Translations under genes and position numbers: made by a program
In this document: piece by piece, positions 11,065-22,634 of the stretch
Position numbering within the stretch: the first letter of the stretch is position 1
How the letters are laid out: each line of letters opens with the position of its first letter
The notes under the pieces: model-generated
Seen by the model: only the letters and a program-made list of their open reading frames with translations
Told to the model about the DNA's origin: nothing
Database searches by the model: none
Source of the DNA: Heterobasidion occidentale
Lineage: Eukaryota > Basidiomycota > Agaricomycetes > Russulales > Bondarzewiaceae
DNA length: 64,000 bases
Assembly (NCBI GenBank): GCA_039111635.1
Contig: JBCAQO010000004.1
Coordinates: 868,001-932,000, forward strand
Reading direction: 5' to 3'

Positions 11065-14000
11065 ATGCTGCGCCTCGCCCTGCTCGCACTCGCGAGCAGC
11101 GCAGCCGCAGACGTCATCACCCGCATCCCAGACGCCGCACCGCCCGGCTTCGAGCAGTGGACGTCCCCCATCGTCGTCCCCGCGAAGCCCGTAGCCGGCG
11201 ACGCCGACTGGGCCCCCGCCGTCGCGCGCGCGCGCACCTTCGTGCAGGGGCTCTCGCTCGAGGAGAAGGTGAACCTCACGACCGGCGTCGGGACCGGCGG
11301 CCGCTGCGTCGGCAACACGGGCGAGGTCACGCGGATTGGGTTCAAGGGGATCTGTCTGCAGGACTCCCCGCTCGGCGTGCGCGACGCGGACTTTGCGAGC
11401 GCGTTGTGAGTGCCCGCCCTCGTCTTCCCCGCACGTTCCTGGCCTGTTTCTGTTTGACGCGCGCGCGCTGACCGCGGCGCGTGTGCGGCGCTCGCACCCC
11501 GCAGCCCGGCAGGCATCAACGCCGCCGCGACCTTCGACAAGTCGCTCATCTACCGCCGCGGCCGCGCGATGGGCGCCGAGCACCGCGGCAAGGGCGTCAA
11601 CGTCGCCCTCGGCCCGATGACCAACATGGGCCGCGTCGCCGCCGGCGGGCGCAACTGGGAGGGGTTCGGCGCGGACCCGTTCCTCAGCGGCGTCGCGTCC
11701 GCCGAGACCGTGCGCGGCGTGCAGGACGCGGGCGTGATCGCGTGCGTGAAGCATTTGTGAGTCCCGCGTGCGTGCGTGTGGGCGTGTGGGTGTGCGGGCT
11801 GACGAGAGGGTGTGGGTGCGTGGGTGGACGTAGTATTGGGAACGAGCAGGAGCATTTTAGGGGCGGCTCGGAGGCGCTGCAGGTACAGAGCTCGAATATC
11901 GACGATAAGACGATGCACGAGGTGCGTTGTCGTCGCCCGCCGCCCGCGCCTATCCTCCGTCGCCCCGCGCGCTGACGTGCCCACGCGCCGCCCCGCGCTA
12001 GGTCTACGCGTGGCCGTTCGCAGAGGCCGTCGCGGCCGGCGTCGGCTCCGTCATGTGCTCGTATAACAAGGTGAACCAGACGCAGGCGTGCCAGAACTCG
12101 AAGATCCTCAATGGGCTGCTCAAGGTGCGTGCGCGCGCGCGCCCGCGTTCACTCGCACACGCGCACTTGAACTCACACGCGCACACATTCCCGCGCGACT
12201 CGCGCACTCGCGCTCATACGCATGCACTCGGATCCGGACTCGGACGACTAATCGTCGTCGCGCGCGCGCGCCGCAGGAGGAGCTCGACTTCCAGGGCTTC
12301 GTCACGTCAGACTGGGCGGCCATGATCGACGGCGTGCAGCCCGCGCTCGCGGGCGCGGACATGAACATGCCTGGCTTCGTCTCGTACAGCATCCCCCCGA
12401 GCGAGCCGAACCCGGACAACACGACCAACTCGCGAGTGTTTCCCTTCCTCTCCTCTCTCCTTCCCCGCGTTCGTGCTGACGTTTGACGTTCGACTTTCAT
12501 GTTTTGATGTTTGACGTTGGACACGTTTGACGTTTGGCGTCTGGCGTGGACGATGGACGGCTGCGCGCGCGACAGGTGGTGGGGCTCCGCGCTCATCGAG
12601 GCCGTGCGCAACGGCTCCGTGCCCGAGGCGCGCGTCACGGACATGGTCGTGCGCACCATGGCCGCGTACTACAAGATGGGGCAGGACGCGCCGGACTTCC
12701 CCGCGGTCAACTTTGACTACAACACCGAGGACACGTACCTCGACGGCGAGCGCGTGAACGAGCACGTCAAGTGGGTGCTTTCTTTCTTTCGCCGGTGTAG
12801 GGTGGCGGGGCGTGCGAGGGCGTGGGCTGACGGGATGGCGTGGCGTGCGCAGCGTGCAGGGAGACCACTACAAGCTTATCCGCGAGATCGGCGCCGCGAG
12901 CATCGTCCTCCTCAAGAACACGGCCGGCGCGCTGCCCCTCAGTGCCGCCACCATCAAGCGTGCGTCCGCCGCGTGCTCTCCCTCGCCGCCGGGACGCCTC
13001 CTGTACTGATATCATCTTCGCGCAGGGCTCGCGATCGTGGGGTCGGACGCGGGGCCGAACCCGGATGGCCCGAACGGGTGCAGCGAGTGAGTCGTGCATC
13101 GTGTTGGTGTGGGTGCGTTTGCGGGGGAGGCTGACGGCGCGCGCGACGTAGCCGCGGATGTGACCAGGGCACGCTCGCGATGGGATGGGGCTCCGGCACC
13201 GCCAACGTACGCTCCCACCCTCGCATGTCCCGTCCCGCCCCGTCCTGACCTCGCCACCCGCAGTTCCCCTACCTCGTCGACCCGCTCTCCGCCATCCAGT
13301 CCTTCGTCCACCGCACGAACCCAGCCGCCGTCATCGAGGGCGTCCTCTCCGACTTCAACTACGCCCAGATCGCCGCCGTCGCCGCGCAAGCTGACACCTG
13401 CCTCGCGTTCGCCAACGCCGACTCGGGCGAGGGCTACATCACCGTCGACACGAACGCCGGCGACAGGAACAACCTCACGCTCTGGCACGCCGGCGACGCG
13501 CTCGTCGCCGCGACCGCCGCAGCGTGCGCGAACACGATCGTCGTGCTGCACGCCGTCGGGCCCGTGCTCGTCGAGCCGTGGATCGCGCACCCGAACGTGA
13601 GCGCCGTGCTGCTCGCGGGCCTCCCCGGCCAGGAGAGCGGGAACGCGCTCGTGGACGTGCTGTTTGGCGCCGTGAGCCCGAGCGGAAGGTTGCCGTACAC
13701 GATCGCGAAGGCGCGCGGGGATTACCCCGCCGACGTGCTGTACGAGAGCGACGCGGAGACGCCGCAGATCACGTATGCGGAGGGCGTCGATATCGACTAC
13801 CGGTGCGTGCGCCCCCGCTTCGCCCCGCCCCGCCCCGCCCGCCCCTCCCTGCCACTTTCGCTTCGTTTTGTCCGCTCGGCGCTGAACGCGGGCGTGCGCG
13901 CGCAGGCACTTCGACGCGGCGGGCATCGCGCCTCGCTTCGAGTTCGGCTTCGGGCTAAGTTACTCGAAATTCGCGTACAACGGGCTGAACATCGTCCCCG

Positions 14001-14849
14001 CCGGACCCGCGCAGCGGCGCGATCGCCGCGCCGAGGCGAGCACAACGCTTGGGGTTCCGACTGCAACCTTCGCGTCTGCGTCGTCGGCGGCGGCTTCGGT
14101 TTCGGTATCGATTTCGGCGTCGACGGGTAGCGTAAGGACCACCGCGCCGTCGAGCGTGGCGGCGGTGTCGACGACGGTTGTGTTGAGTGTGCCGGTGTCC
14201 TCTGTTACGGCGAGCGTCGTCACGTCCGCTGTGATCTCTGCGAACGCCACAGCCACGTCCTCCATCGCGCTGAACGCGACGGTGACTGCATCTGCGCTGC
14301 CCTCCAACGTCACGTCAGTCCTTGTTAGCGGCACCGCGACCGCGACCGCGAGCACCATCCTATCCAACAGCACCGCCTCGGCGACCGCGACCACGACGGG
14401 CTCCGCGCCGCCCGCGATCTCGTCGCCCGCGCAGACGTACCCGGGCGGGCCCGCGCGCCTGTTCGACGCGCTGTGGACGGTGCGCTTCGCGCTGACGAAC
14501 ACGGGCGCGGCGCGCGCGCACGAGGTCGCGCAGGTGTACCTCGCGTTCCCGCCCGCGGCGGCGCAGCCGCCGAAGGTGCTGCGCGGGTTCGAGCGCGTGT
14601 ATTTGGAGCGTGGGGAGACGAGCGTGGTGGAGGTCGGGCTGAGGCGGAAGGACGTGAGCGTGTGGTGCGTGTTTTTTTTTTGGTTTGTCTTGCGGATTGG
14701 GGATGATGACTGGTGTGGTGTGGTGTGTGTGCAGGGACGTGGTGAAGCAGGAGTGGGTCGTACCTGCGGGCGCGTTCACGGTGCTCGTCGGGAGCTCGTC
14801 GCGCAATATCCACCTGAGCGGCACGTTCGTGCCGGGCCGCGGTGCGTGA
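11065..14849 (+). CDS. secreted GH3 beta-glucosidase, 12 exons
   Basis: Extracellular beta-glucosidase of glycoside hydrolase family 3, expected to cleave cellobiose and short cello-oligosaccharides. By-eye exons are 11065-11405, 11505-11756, 11834-11921, 12002-12124, 12277-12431, 12576-12770, 12853-12959, 13026-13086, 13152-13206, 13264-13802, 13906-14664 and 14735-14849, giving 929 residues. The N-terminus [15 protein letters not shown] is a signal peptide. The nucleophile Asp is in GFVTSDW (about residue 280) and the acid/base Glu in DSGEGYI (about residue 515). Other family blocks are [52 protein letters not shown] and a C-terminal fibronectin-III-like part. A Ser/Thr/Ala/Val-rich insert of about 130 residues (around 685-815) separates the latter two. 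Intron 5 seems to use a GC donor. Probably intact. Confidence 0.93.
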
Positions 14850-15446
14850 TGGAACAAGGGGGGCACGGTCGTGGTCATTATACCCTCGAGGGAGGCAAGG
14901 ACTCCGCACGAACGGACAGAGAGAGAGACGTGTACAGAACGCACACAAAAAAAACGTGTTCATACTTGTGCATTGCGTCGTCGCCGGGCGGGCGAACCGA
15001 GGTGGACAAGCGTGTTTTATATACTCGCGGCTTTATACCACGTTGTTTTTCTTGGCTTTTCTTTGTCTTTGAAAGCATTGCGCTGAGCGATGGGTCGTGA
15101 TGAGAGCCGTATTCGCTTTGCGATTGTAGGCGATATCGCCACGCCGAGGTGCCGGCGAGTTTCGCATTCATTTCTCGCGCTTGCGTGGGCACACCACCCG
15201 CCAGTAGTAGTGAAGATACTTTATTCAACCGTGGCTAATTGACTCGAATATATATTTGAACGAGCAAAACGCCGCCAATGCCGATACCGAGGTACAAAAT
15301 GAAGCACAACCAAGTGGGTGGCGAGAACGAAGGGAAAATCATAGAGCTACAGCAGCTACGGATATCCGTATGGAATGCATGGGAATTACAGTGGACGAGG
15401 GGAGGGAGGGAAAGGATCGATGAATGGAAGGGAGGTGGGGGGAGCA
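14850..15446. other. convergent intergenic region
   Basis: Lies between the 3' ends of the beta-glucosidase (+) and the HMG-box gene (-) and probably holds both 3' UTRs. No gene seen. Confidence 0.6.
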
Positions 15447-16864
15447 TCAGTACCAAGCGCCGTTATCCCATTTACCGTTGGGCTGAGGCAGCTCGGTGAG
15501 CGCCAAGGCCCAAGACTCTACGATGTTCGCCGTCGCGACCGCCTGCGAGTCGTAGTGCTGGGATGGGGCATACAAGTGTTCCTGCACGTCAAATCGGGGC
15601 GAGTAAACCTGAACGGCCGGATCTTCGACCTCGAGCTCGGGGAAAGACGCCGCCGGAGTGAACAGATCGTAGATCTGCTGCTCGTCTGTGTACTGAGCGA
15701 GGAACGATGCATCTGCCTGAGGATGCTGCATAGTCGTCATGGTCGGGGGATACGAGGACGACAGCTCGGTCGAGGCATTGGAGTACTCAGGGTACTCAGG
15801 GTAAGCCGAGTCGGCGGTAGTCTAAAAATGCCAACATCGTATCAGAAAAATACACAGAAGGGTTGAATACAAGAGAGACATACCAAGGATATATCATATG
15901 GCCATGACATGGAAGCGAGAAAATCGGGAGGCAACATAGGATCGGTCAAGGTGGCAGGCTCAACGTCGACCGCAACGCCAATAGCAGGCAACTCTGCATT
16001 CTCCGGCGCCCATACGAGCGTGCTCGAAGCCGACGCTTCGATCTGCTGCTCAGCCACTGGCGCCTCCACCACCTGCTCCTTGCCTTCGTGCCGCTCGTCC
16101 CGCTGAGCCTGAGACAAGCTCGCGATGTAGCTTGCGTGCAAGGCCGCGGTGGCGAGGATATCCTCCTCCGGCCTGTCCTCGTTGATCATGCGTGCAAGCT
16201 CCTTAATCCTGTCATCCTCCGCCTTCCCGCCGCGCCTAGTCCTGCGCTTCTTGCGGTCGCGCATGACGGGCGTGAACTTGTAGTCAGGATGTTTCTTCTT
16301 GTGCAGGCGCTTCTCGGCGGCGGCGGCGGCGAACCATGGCTCGCGCTCCTCGATGGACTTCTCCCGCCACATGGACCCCACGAGCTTGCTGAGATTGCTG
16401 TGGTCCTTCTCGATCTTCTCGAGCATCGTCTTCCTCTGAGAGGTGACATGGCGGCGGAAAAGCATAAACGCGTTCAGGGAGCGCTTGACACGGTCAGGGT
16501 CATTACGGGGCAAGGCTTTGTGGGCAGCCTTCCTAGGCGTGCGTGTCGCCTTGGCAGTCTTACGCGGTGGGGAGGGTGAGGGTGAGGGGACATTGGACGT
16601 GGTGGACGAGGGCGAGGCGACAAGGGTGGAAGGCTTTGAAGTGGCAGGAGATGAGAGAGGGAAAGGGGGATTGAGGCCGTGGGAAAATAGCTCTGGGGAC
16701 GAGGAGACCTGGAGGCCTGTGAAGGCACAGGAGAGGTCGGGTGAGGCAGGAAAGGTGAAAGGATGATTGACGTCATAGGCAAAGGTCTCAATACCAGCGT
16801 ACTGAGCGTCGAAATCGACTTGGAATCCGAGTGGGAAGGAATCTGCGGGCGATGGGGAGGACAT
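15447..16864 (-). CDS. HMG-box transcription factor
   Basis: Nuclear DNA-binding protein of 451 residues with one HMG box at about 126-196. The box starts at DPDRVKRSLNAFMLFRRHV and contains SNLSKLVGSMWREKS and EREPWF, the pattern of the sequence-specific SOX/MATA class. A basic patch RDRKKRRTRRGGK follows. The N-terminal third is Ser/Pro-rich and the C-terminal third acidic and aromatic, as in activation regions. One intron is clear: exon 1 16864-15884, intron 15883-15822 (gtatgt to ttttag), exon 2 15821-15447. Relatives control mating, fruiting or stress programmes in basidiomycetes, but nothing here identifies which. No homeodomain or pheromone-receptor gene lies beside it, so a mating-type locus is not supported. 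Confidence 0.85.
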
Positions 16865-18227
16865 GGCGCACTTTGGTGAGGATAAAGCTCCATTTTGCGC
16901 ACCTTTTTATACGAGTGTCCCGTCGACGACCTGCACAGCGAGCAGAGGCCTTCGACGAAAGTTACCCTTCGCTATAAGAACAGCGTGACTTGGAGAAGGA
17001 TGGTGTGGACGGAAAAGGCAATTGAATTTCGCTTCCTTGTCCTCGCCCACAGCCAGTTTTCTGAGGATATCACTCGACCAGCACACACGAGGCATACGGA
17101 CCCGCTTGGCACGGCGTATTATGTGAGGACAATGGCAAGACGTGTGTGAAAGACGCACTTGGGTCTTGTGACCGCCATTGAGTCTAAAGAGTAAAACTCT
17201 GGTGAATCCGCTATTCTATGACGAGCTTACAAGCGCACTCAAGTGAGTATTTGGCCCTGAGTATGGCATACTAGACTAGGTATTTTGCATAGACGGCGAG
17301 ACTCTGGAACGAAACGAAAGAGACATGTGTGTGTTTTGGAGAAAGCAATACGCGAGAGAGGCTCAAAGCGAAGGGTTAAGTCAGCGCTATGACACAGGGA
17401 GGCGTGTGATGTGAAGAGAAGTCGGGGGGTTTCGCAAGAAGGAAATTCATTGGCAAACATAGTCTGAAAGTCAAGGATTGTCAGAGCTATGAGACTATAT
17501 TGCAGGACGGACATACATGCTTACATGCCATATTCTGAACAGGCTGGCTTGATGGTGTACGGGTGACAAAATAGGAAGAAACTTACATTGTCGCTTCGAT
17601 GTACAGCTGCCACGCGCAGCAGAAATTCCTTGCACCATTTCCCAAAAGACGCGTTGGCAGCGAAGTCGTCTTCAATGCCATGTAGCCATACGATACTCAT
17701 AGAGGCCTGAATATTCACAGAGAAAAAAGCATGACAAATAAGCTAGTGTTGTTTCCTCACGTAAAATTCTCGAGCGTCCGCAAGGCCTGACAAGAGTGGA
17801 GAGAGGAAAGGAGAGGATGGTCGGAAAACTTGGACCCACATGTCCCAAAGTGGCAAGTCGGAGAGGCGAGGCACGATCGGAGTTTGAACGGCGGTCGCCC
17901 GCTCTCGTCAAAGCCGCCGCAATGTTTCTTCATGAACGACACACGCGTCGCTTTGGCCTCAATGCGCGTTCACGAAGCTGCCACCATCATGATCCGCAGC
18001 CGAATCACACTTCGGCTTGGACCGTGGCACGAAGGTGGCAGGACAGCTAGGCCTCCCTTGAGTCTTATATATTCTGGTCTCGTAAGCCTTCTCCAACTTG
18101 ATCTCGTTTGTCTTCCTTCTAACGGGTCGTGCGATTATTCTCCAGTGGCACTCTTTTGAATCCCAGATTCTCTCGCTGTTTCTCCTTCAGACTTGTCACA
18201 GACCAGAAAGCTGAATACACCCGACAT
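16865..18227. other. intergenic region between divergent genes
   Basis: Contains the promoters of the HMG-box gene (-) and the FunK1 gene (+). A TATA-like tcttatatattctgg lies near 18062. A minus-strand frame at 17521-17718 encodes a somewhat protein-like segment (MSIVWLHGIEDDFAAN), but no partner exons were found. Otherwise nothing recognisable. Confidence 0.45.
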
Positions 18228-20379
18228 GGCACACCAATTTGTCGGACCCATGCCCATTGAGGATTTCCTCGCGGCCTTCATGCATTCAAGAGCTACGACA
18301 GTGCCAGATGCGGAAAAAACAAAGGCAGAGCCTTCATACACTGAGCCGAGTCTTCCTGAAAAATGGCAGGAAAGGTTCCGGGCCAAGGCAATCACCAAAC
18401 GCTATTTTGCGAGTGATTTTGTGCGCATCCCTCATTCTGCCGACTGGGTTTTACTCGGCTGACTCGCGTGCTTGTGCTGTAGATCTCAGCGGTCAAGAGA
18501 GCTAAGATATGCTCTAGTCTCTTCCTTGTCACCGCGACCAGCAAAAATGACTGTGAATCCGCGCACGCACCATATCTCATCGGTTACAGACGCCCATACC
18601 ATGGTTCGCCCACGACAGATTTCAAGGGCATGGAGCTTCTTATTGATTGTCAGAAGTCAAGCAATGATCCGTTCTCGGATCCAGGTGCCGACGAGGATCC
18701 CCTCGAGCACAGTTTTGAACGCCACGCCACTTATACTTCTGAAGACACTCGCAATCAAATTACATCCCACACGGCTGACCAATTCGCGTCGCAGTCTCGC
18801 TGCTTCGCTTTCTCTATTCTCCTCCTCGACCAGTACGTTCGGTTCATTCGGTGGGATCGCGCGGGAGCTATCGTGACGGAGCGCCTTGACTGGAAGAAGA
18901 ATCCGCAGCCGCTGGTGAAATTTCTGTGGCTATTCGACCACCTCTCCGATGCGGAACGTGGGTACGACACCTCCATCTCAGATCCTACCCCGGCGGAGAT
19001 CGAACTGACAAAGAAGAAACTTGACGAGCGTGCGAAGGCATTGGCGAGGGCAAAAGGAGAAAACGAACAACTCCCCGAGACACGGTATTCGACAGACCAT
19101 TCGTTTCGCAAGTTCTTTGTGGTGGACGATGACCCCGAGACGAAAGGGTGTGAAGCGAGGGCGCGATTCTTCATTGCTTCTGTGCCCCAATGGCAGAGCG
19201 GGAGCCCAGTTGGAAGGGGAACGAAAGGTTACGAGGCGCTAGATCTGGAGACGGGAGTTAGTTTATCTAAAGGATACCTGGCGATATGACGAAGATGGGA
19301 TAGAGAAAGAGGGTGATACATATCGGAAGCTCTCGGTGCACGGTGTTTCTCATATTCCCCGTCTTGCTTGCGCGGGTGACGTGGAGCAACACCGAACGCG
19401 TACACACGATTTTGCTGACGAGGACTGGTGCTGCGGAGAGCCGAAGCTGAGGCGACATAGACATTACCGACTGGTTTTGAAGGATCTGGGGCGCCCGTTG
19501 TCAGAGTTCAACTCGACCAAGGAACTTTGTCAAGTTCTTCTCGAGGCGATCATAGGTGCGTTGATTGCTATGGTATCTTTTAAATGCATGCTGACTTTTT
19601 GGGCGATGCCACAGCGCATATGGAGGCATACAAAGCTCATATCCTCCACCAGGACATTAGCGGAGGCAATATCTTGATCACGGATGATGGTCACGCCCTC
19701 CTGATTGACTGGGAGCTGTCGAAGACAGTAGATAAGGAGAAGTCGCCCGAACAGGATCGGCGGACGGTGAGTCTTTAGCTTTCGGTGCTGATAGTCTCGG
19801 GTCCTCAAAGTCGGCTCTTTTCAGGGTACATGGCAATTTATCTCTGTTGCCATCCTCAATGAACCCAGGAAGGTCCACGAACTTCGAGACGACCTAGAAT
19901 CTTTCCTCTATGTTCTTCTCTATTATAGTGTTTGTTATCAGCGCAACAACCTCAAATATTTTCCCCGCAATGCAACACAATTCTTCAACGATTCTTGTCG
20001 CGAAGCCAATGAGACGTTAGGCGGAATGTACAAGATAAGATGGTTCTATCACCATCTGTATCCAAGTGACTTCGCGACCGACGAGCTCCAGAAATTTCTC
20101 AGCAAGCCACACGCAGCCCTCATCGAACGGCTTCGATTGCTGTTCTTCCCGCTGTATGCTAGGAATATCACTTTGGAAGAGATGAATCCCAAACCCGATC
20201 CAGTTGCGGCAGCTCAAATACTGGAATCCTCTAACTGCTTCATCGACATATTCTGGGAGCAGTTGGAGAAAGATGGCTGGAAAGTTGGTGATAGGAGCTT
20301 TGACATGCTAGCTAATCCAGTACCATTCAACGCTATAGCTCGGAAATTTGCGTTTGTTTCAAAACATCATCGGTATTGA
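18228..20379 (+). pseudogene. FunK1-type protein kinase, frameshifted copy 1
   Basis: FunK1-family kinase closely related to the copy at 60850-63074. Exon 1 starts MAHQFVGPMPIEDFL; its N-terminus is about 38 residues shorter than the other copy. After an intron (about 18418-18480) the main exon carries RFIRWDRAGAIVTERLDW, FLWLFDHLSDAERGYDTS, and TRYSTDHSFRKFFVVDDDP. At about 19254 two bases present in the sister copy are missing after the codons for LETG, and the frame is lost. The other frame continues with LKDTWRYDEDG and LVLKDLGRPLS. Further exons give [20 protein letters not shown] (catalytic loop), [24 protein letters not shown] and an intact C-terminus. A lesion or a sequencing error fits; translation as written would truncate before the catalytic loop. 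Confidence 0.75.
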
Positions 20380-20920
20380 AACGTACTTCACAAGCGGCTG
20401 GCTTGGATAAGAGCTTTACGAAGTGCAAGCGACAAAAGGTGTAGCTGTCTCTATGTCCAAGAGCTTGCCTAGGGTAGAGCAAATGATATATACTTTCTCT
20501 CCGCTGTTGTATCACTTCTTCTCCGCTGTTGTGCCACTTTACTGTTTCTGTGCTTAACCTCTCTATCTGTCTTGTTTCACACCAAGATCACTGCCGCTTA
20601 CACCAGGCAATACTATTGTTTCGTGACTTTCGTCATGCCACTGTCAAAGTATCTTGCATGTCCTCGAAGATAGTTGCAATTTCCTCACGTAGATATGAAA
20701 TTCATTGGCGTGTCGTGATCTCTCAGTGGGCGATTCAAGGCCTTTGGTTTTGGGCAGAGCATCGGGAAAATTACTTGGTACTGATTTTCCCTGTCGGAGT
20801 TGGTCAAGTGGTGACATATAGTCACGGCTTGGAAAGCCTTTTTCTACCTTTGTATAGTCTGATCAAGTATTCACCAGAAATTTACAAAAAGAGAAGCAAG
20901 ATAAGACTGAAATAGATTCT
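20380..20920. other. intergenic region
   Basis: AT-richer spacer. A short direct duplication of tctccgctgttgt occurs near 20497 and 20521. No gene seen. Confidence 0.5.
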
Positions 20921-21190
20921 GCAATCCATGACCAGAAAGATGAATTATAGCCGAAATCTTACCAGGCATTGTCATATGTTCAAATAGCGATAACGACTGA
21001 GCGTGATCTTGAAATCCATGACCAGAAAGATGAATTATAGTCGAAATCTTACCAGGCATTGTCATATGTTCAAATAGCAATGACAACCGAGCATGATCTT
21101 GCAGTCCATGACCAGAAGCATGAATTATAGGTGAATTTTTACCAGGCATTGTCATATGTCAACGCATGATCAAGAAATAGTTAGTGTACA
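20921..21190 (-). repeat. 90-bp tandem repeat, three units
   Basis: Three units spaced exactly 90 bases start at about 20921, 21011 and 21101. Shared blocks include atccatgaccagaaagatga and ttaccaggcattgtcatatg. Because 90 is a multiple of three, the minus strand stays open and reads as a 30-residue peptide repeat with MTMPGK, IIHLSGHG and LLFEH-type blocks. Whether it is translated cannot be judged. Confidence 0.9.
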
Positions 21191-21265
21191 GCGCATGACC
21201 AAGAAGTAAATAGAGTACAACGACAATCAGATTGTAGGGACGACTTGGATGGGAAGACGTGACAT

Positions 21266-21742
21266 TTAGGCGTTCTTTTCAACGAAGACGATTGGCACCC
21301 AGAGACCACGATCGTTGGGGATATGCAAGGATGCCCATCGATCCTTTCCCCCTTTCCTGATGCGCAAACGCCGTCCGTCCTTCGCGTATACGCGCACCTG
21401 GACGTGTTCTACTTCATCGTCCGACGTATGCATAGTGGACCTAAGGAGAGAGCACTATGAAGAGAATCAAACAGCGAGTGAAATCCAAACTCACCGAATG
21501 CACACGGCTCCTACATCGCGTAGGGCTTCGGGCCCAGCGTGGCGGAGAAACTCTCGGACAAGTGACTCTACCCTTGACTTCTCCTCCGCGTTCGCGCTAT
21601 AGTGTTCCGAAAACGCCCACGAGACTGTCGGTTCCGATGCACGCTCTTTCCGCAGCGTCAGCACGCGCCTAGTACCAGCGGTTTCACTCCCATGGTCCAG
21701 TGAAAACGAGAGATGCTCACCTCGAGCGAGTGTTTCTAACAA
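21266..21742 (-). CDS. small hypothetical protein, two exons
   Basis: A two-exon model joins cleanly in frame: 21742-21495, intron 21494-21441 (gtgagt to ccttag), 21440-21266. The product is about 140 residues and I do not recognise it. The first part includes SRVESLVREFLRHAGPEALR. The second contains VQVRVYAKDGRRLRIRK, DRWASLHIPNDRGLWVPIVF and ends VEKNA. Alternating beta-like segments and a plausible intron argue for a real gene. The true start may lie in an exon further upstream. Confidence 0.45.
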
Positions 21743-22634
21743 GCGTGATCGTTAGCGACGCTAGCGCAGAACACAGCGTGCTGTGTGCTCACCTTGTCCC
21801 CCTCCTTCCCTTATGATAGCGTGTCATGTTGATTCTGTGATTGACCGTGTTCAGAGGGTGTAGTAGTTGAGGATGTTTGTTGATGGAAGCTCTTGACAGA
21901 GTGCAGGTTGCGTGCAAACGTTTGCACGTTCAGAGTTAACGGGGGAGTTCGTTTGTACGCGCTTCTTTGATTTTCTCGCGACAGACAATGCAATTAGGGA
22001 TATATCCCACACCGCTCGCGGTCTGCAAGACATCTATCAGAGTGATCAGTAAGTCACGACGCACGCTAATGGCTTATACTGTACAAATAAAAATCAGTAA
22101 CGGCAACGCTCTGTACAGAACGCACGATACACAGTGAAGACTCGTAACAATGTCCCATTTTGACAGATAAAGATTCTAATGTTGCCAGTGCATCCGTATC
22201 TGTGAAGAATTCCTGATGACCTAGCGATTAGAGGTTTTAGATGAATATTTCGTAAGCGTTATGTGTCGCGTGACCAGGAAACGCGTCGTAACGCACCTGT
22301 CACATCGCGGCCGTAGTCACGTCACTCGCATACGCTCGACACGCGCGCCCGTCCTCGCTGCGGCCACAGTCCGCACGTCATTCCTCGGCCGCCCTGCTCC
22401 CCGCTCCCTCGTCGAATCCCTCCGCAAGTCCCAGGAGCGCGGCTGACTCGCTCACACTCGGATGAGAGGCTCCTGCATCCGTCCTCAGGTCGTTCCTGGG
22501 CCTCTCTGCTCCCCGCTCCCTCGTCGGCCCCCATTCCAGTAGAATCATGCCAGGGGTGTGGGGTGTTACTTTCCCAGCCCTCCCTGATTAAGAGATGTAC
22601 GTAGATGTGATTATCGAAGAATCGTGCAATAGAA
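21743..22634. other. intergenic region
   Basis: Mostly unremarkable. An imperfect direct repeat around gctccccgctccctcgtcg occurs at about 22398 and 22508. No gene seen. Confidence 0.45.

Noticed and set aside
11038..11754. 238-codon minus-strand frame over the GH3 gene
   Set aside because: Antisense shadow of conserved GH3 exons.
15447..16864. Mating-type locus
   Set aside because: An HMG box alone is not diagnostic in basidiomycetes; no homeodomain pair, pheromone or receptor gene nearby.
17521..17718. Minus-strand frame with WLHGIEDDFAAN
   Set aside because: Somewhat protein-like, but no neighbouring exons could be joined; left as intergenic.
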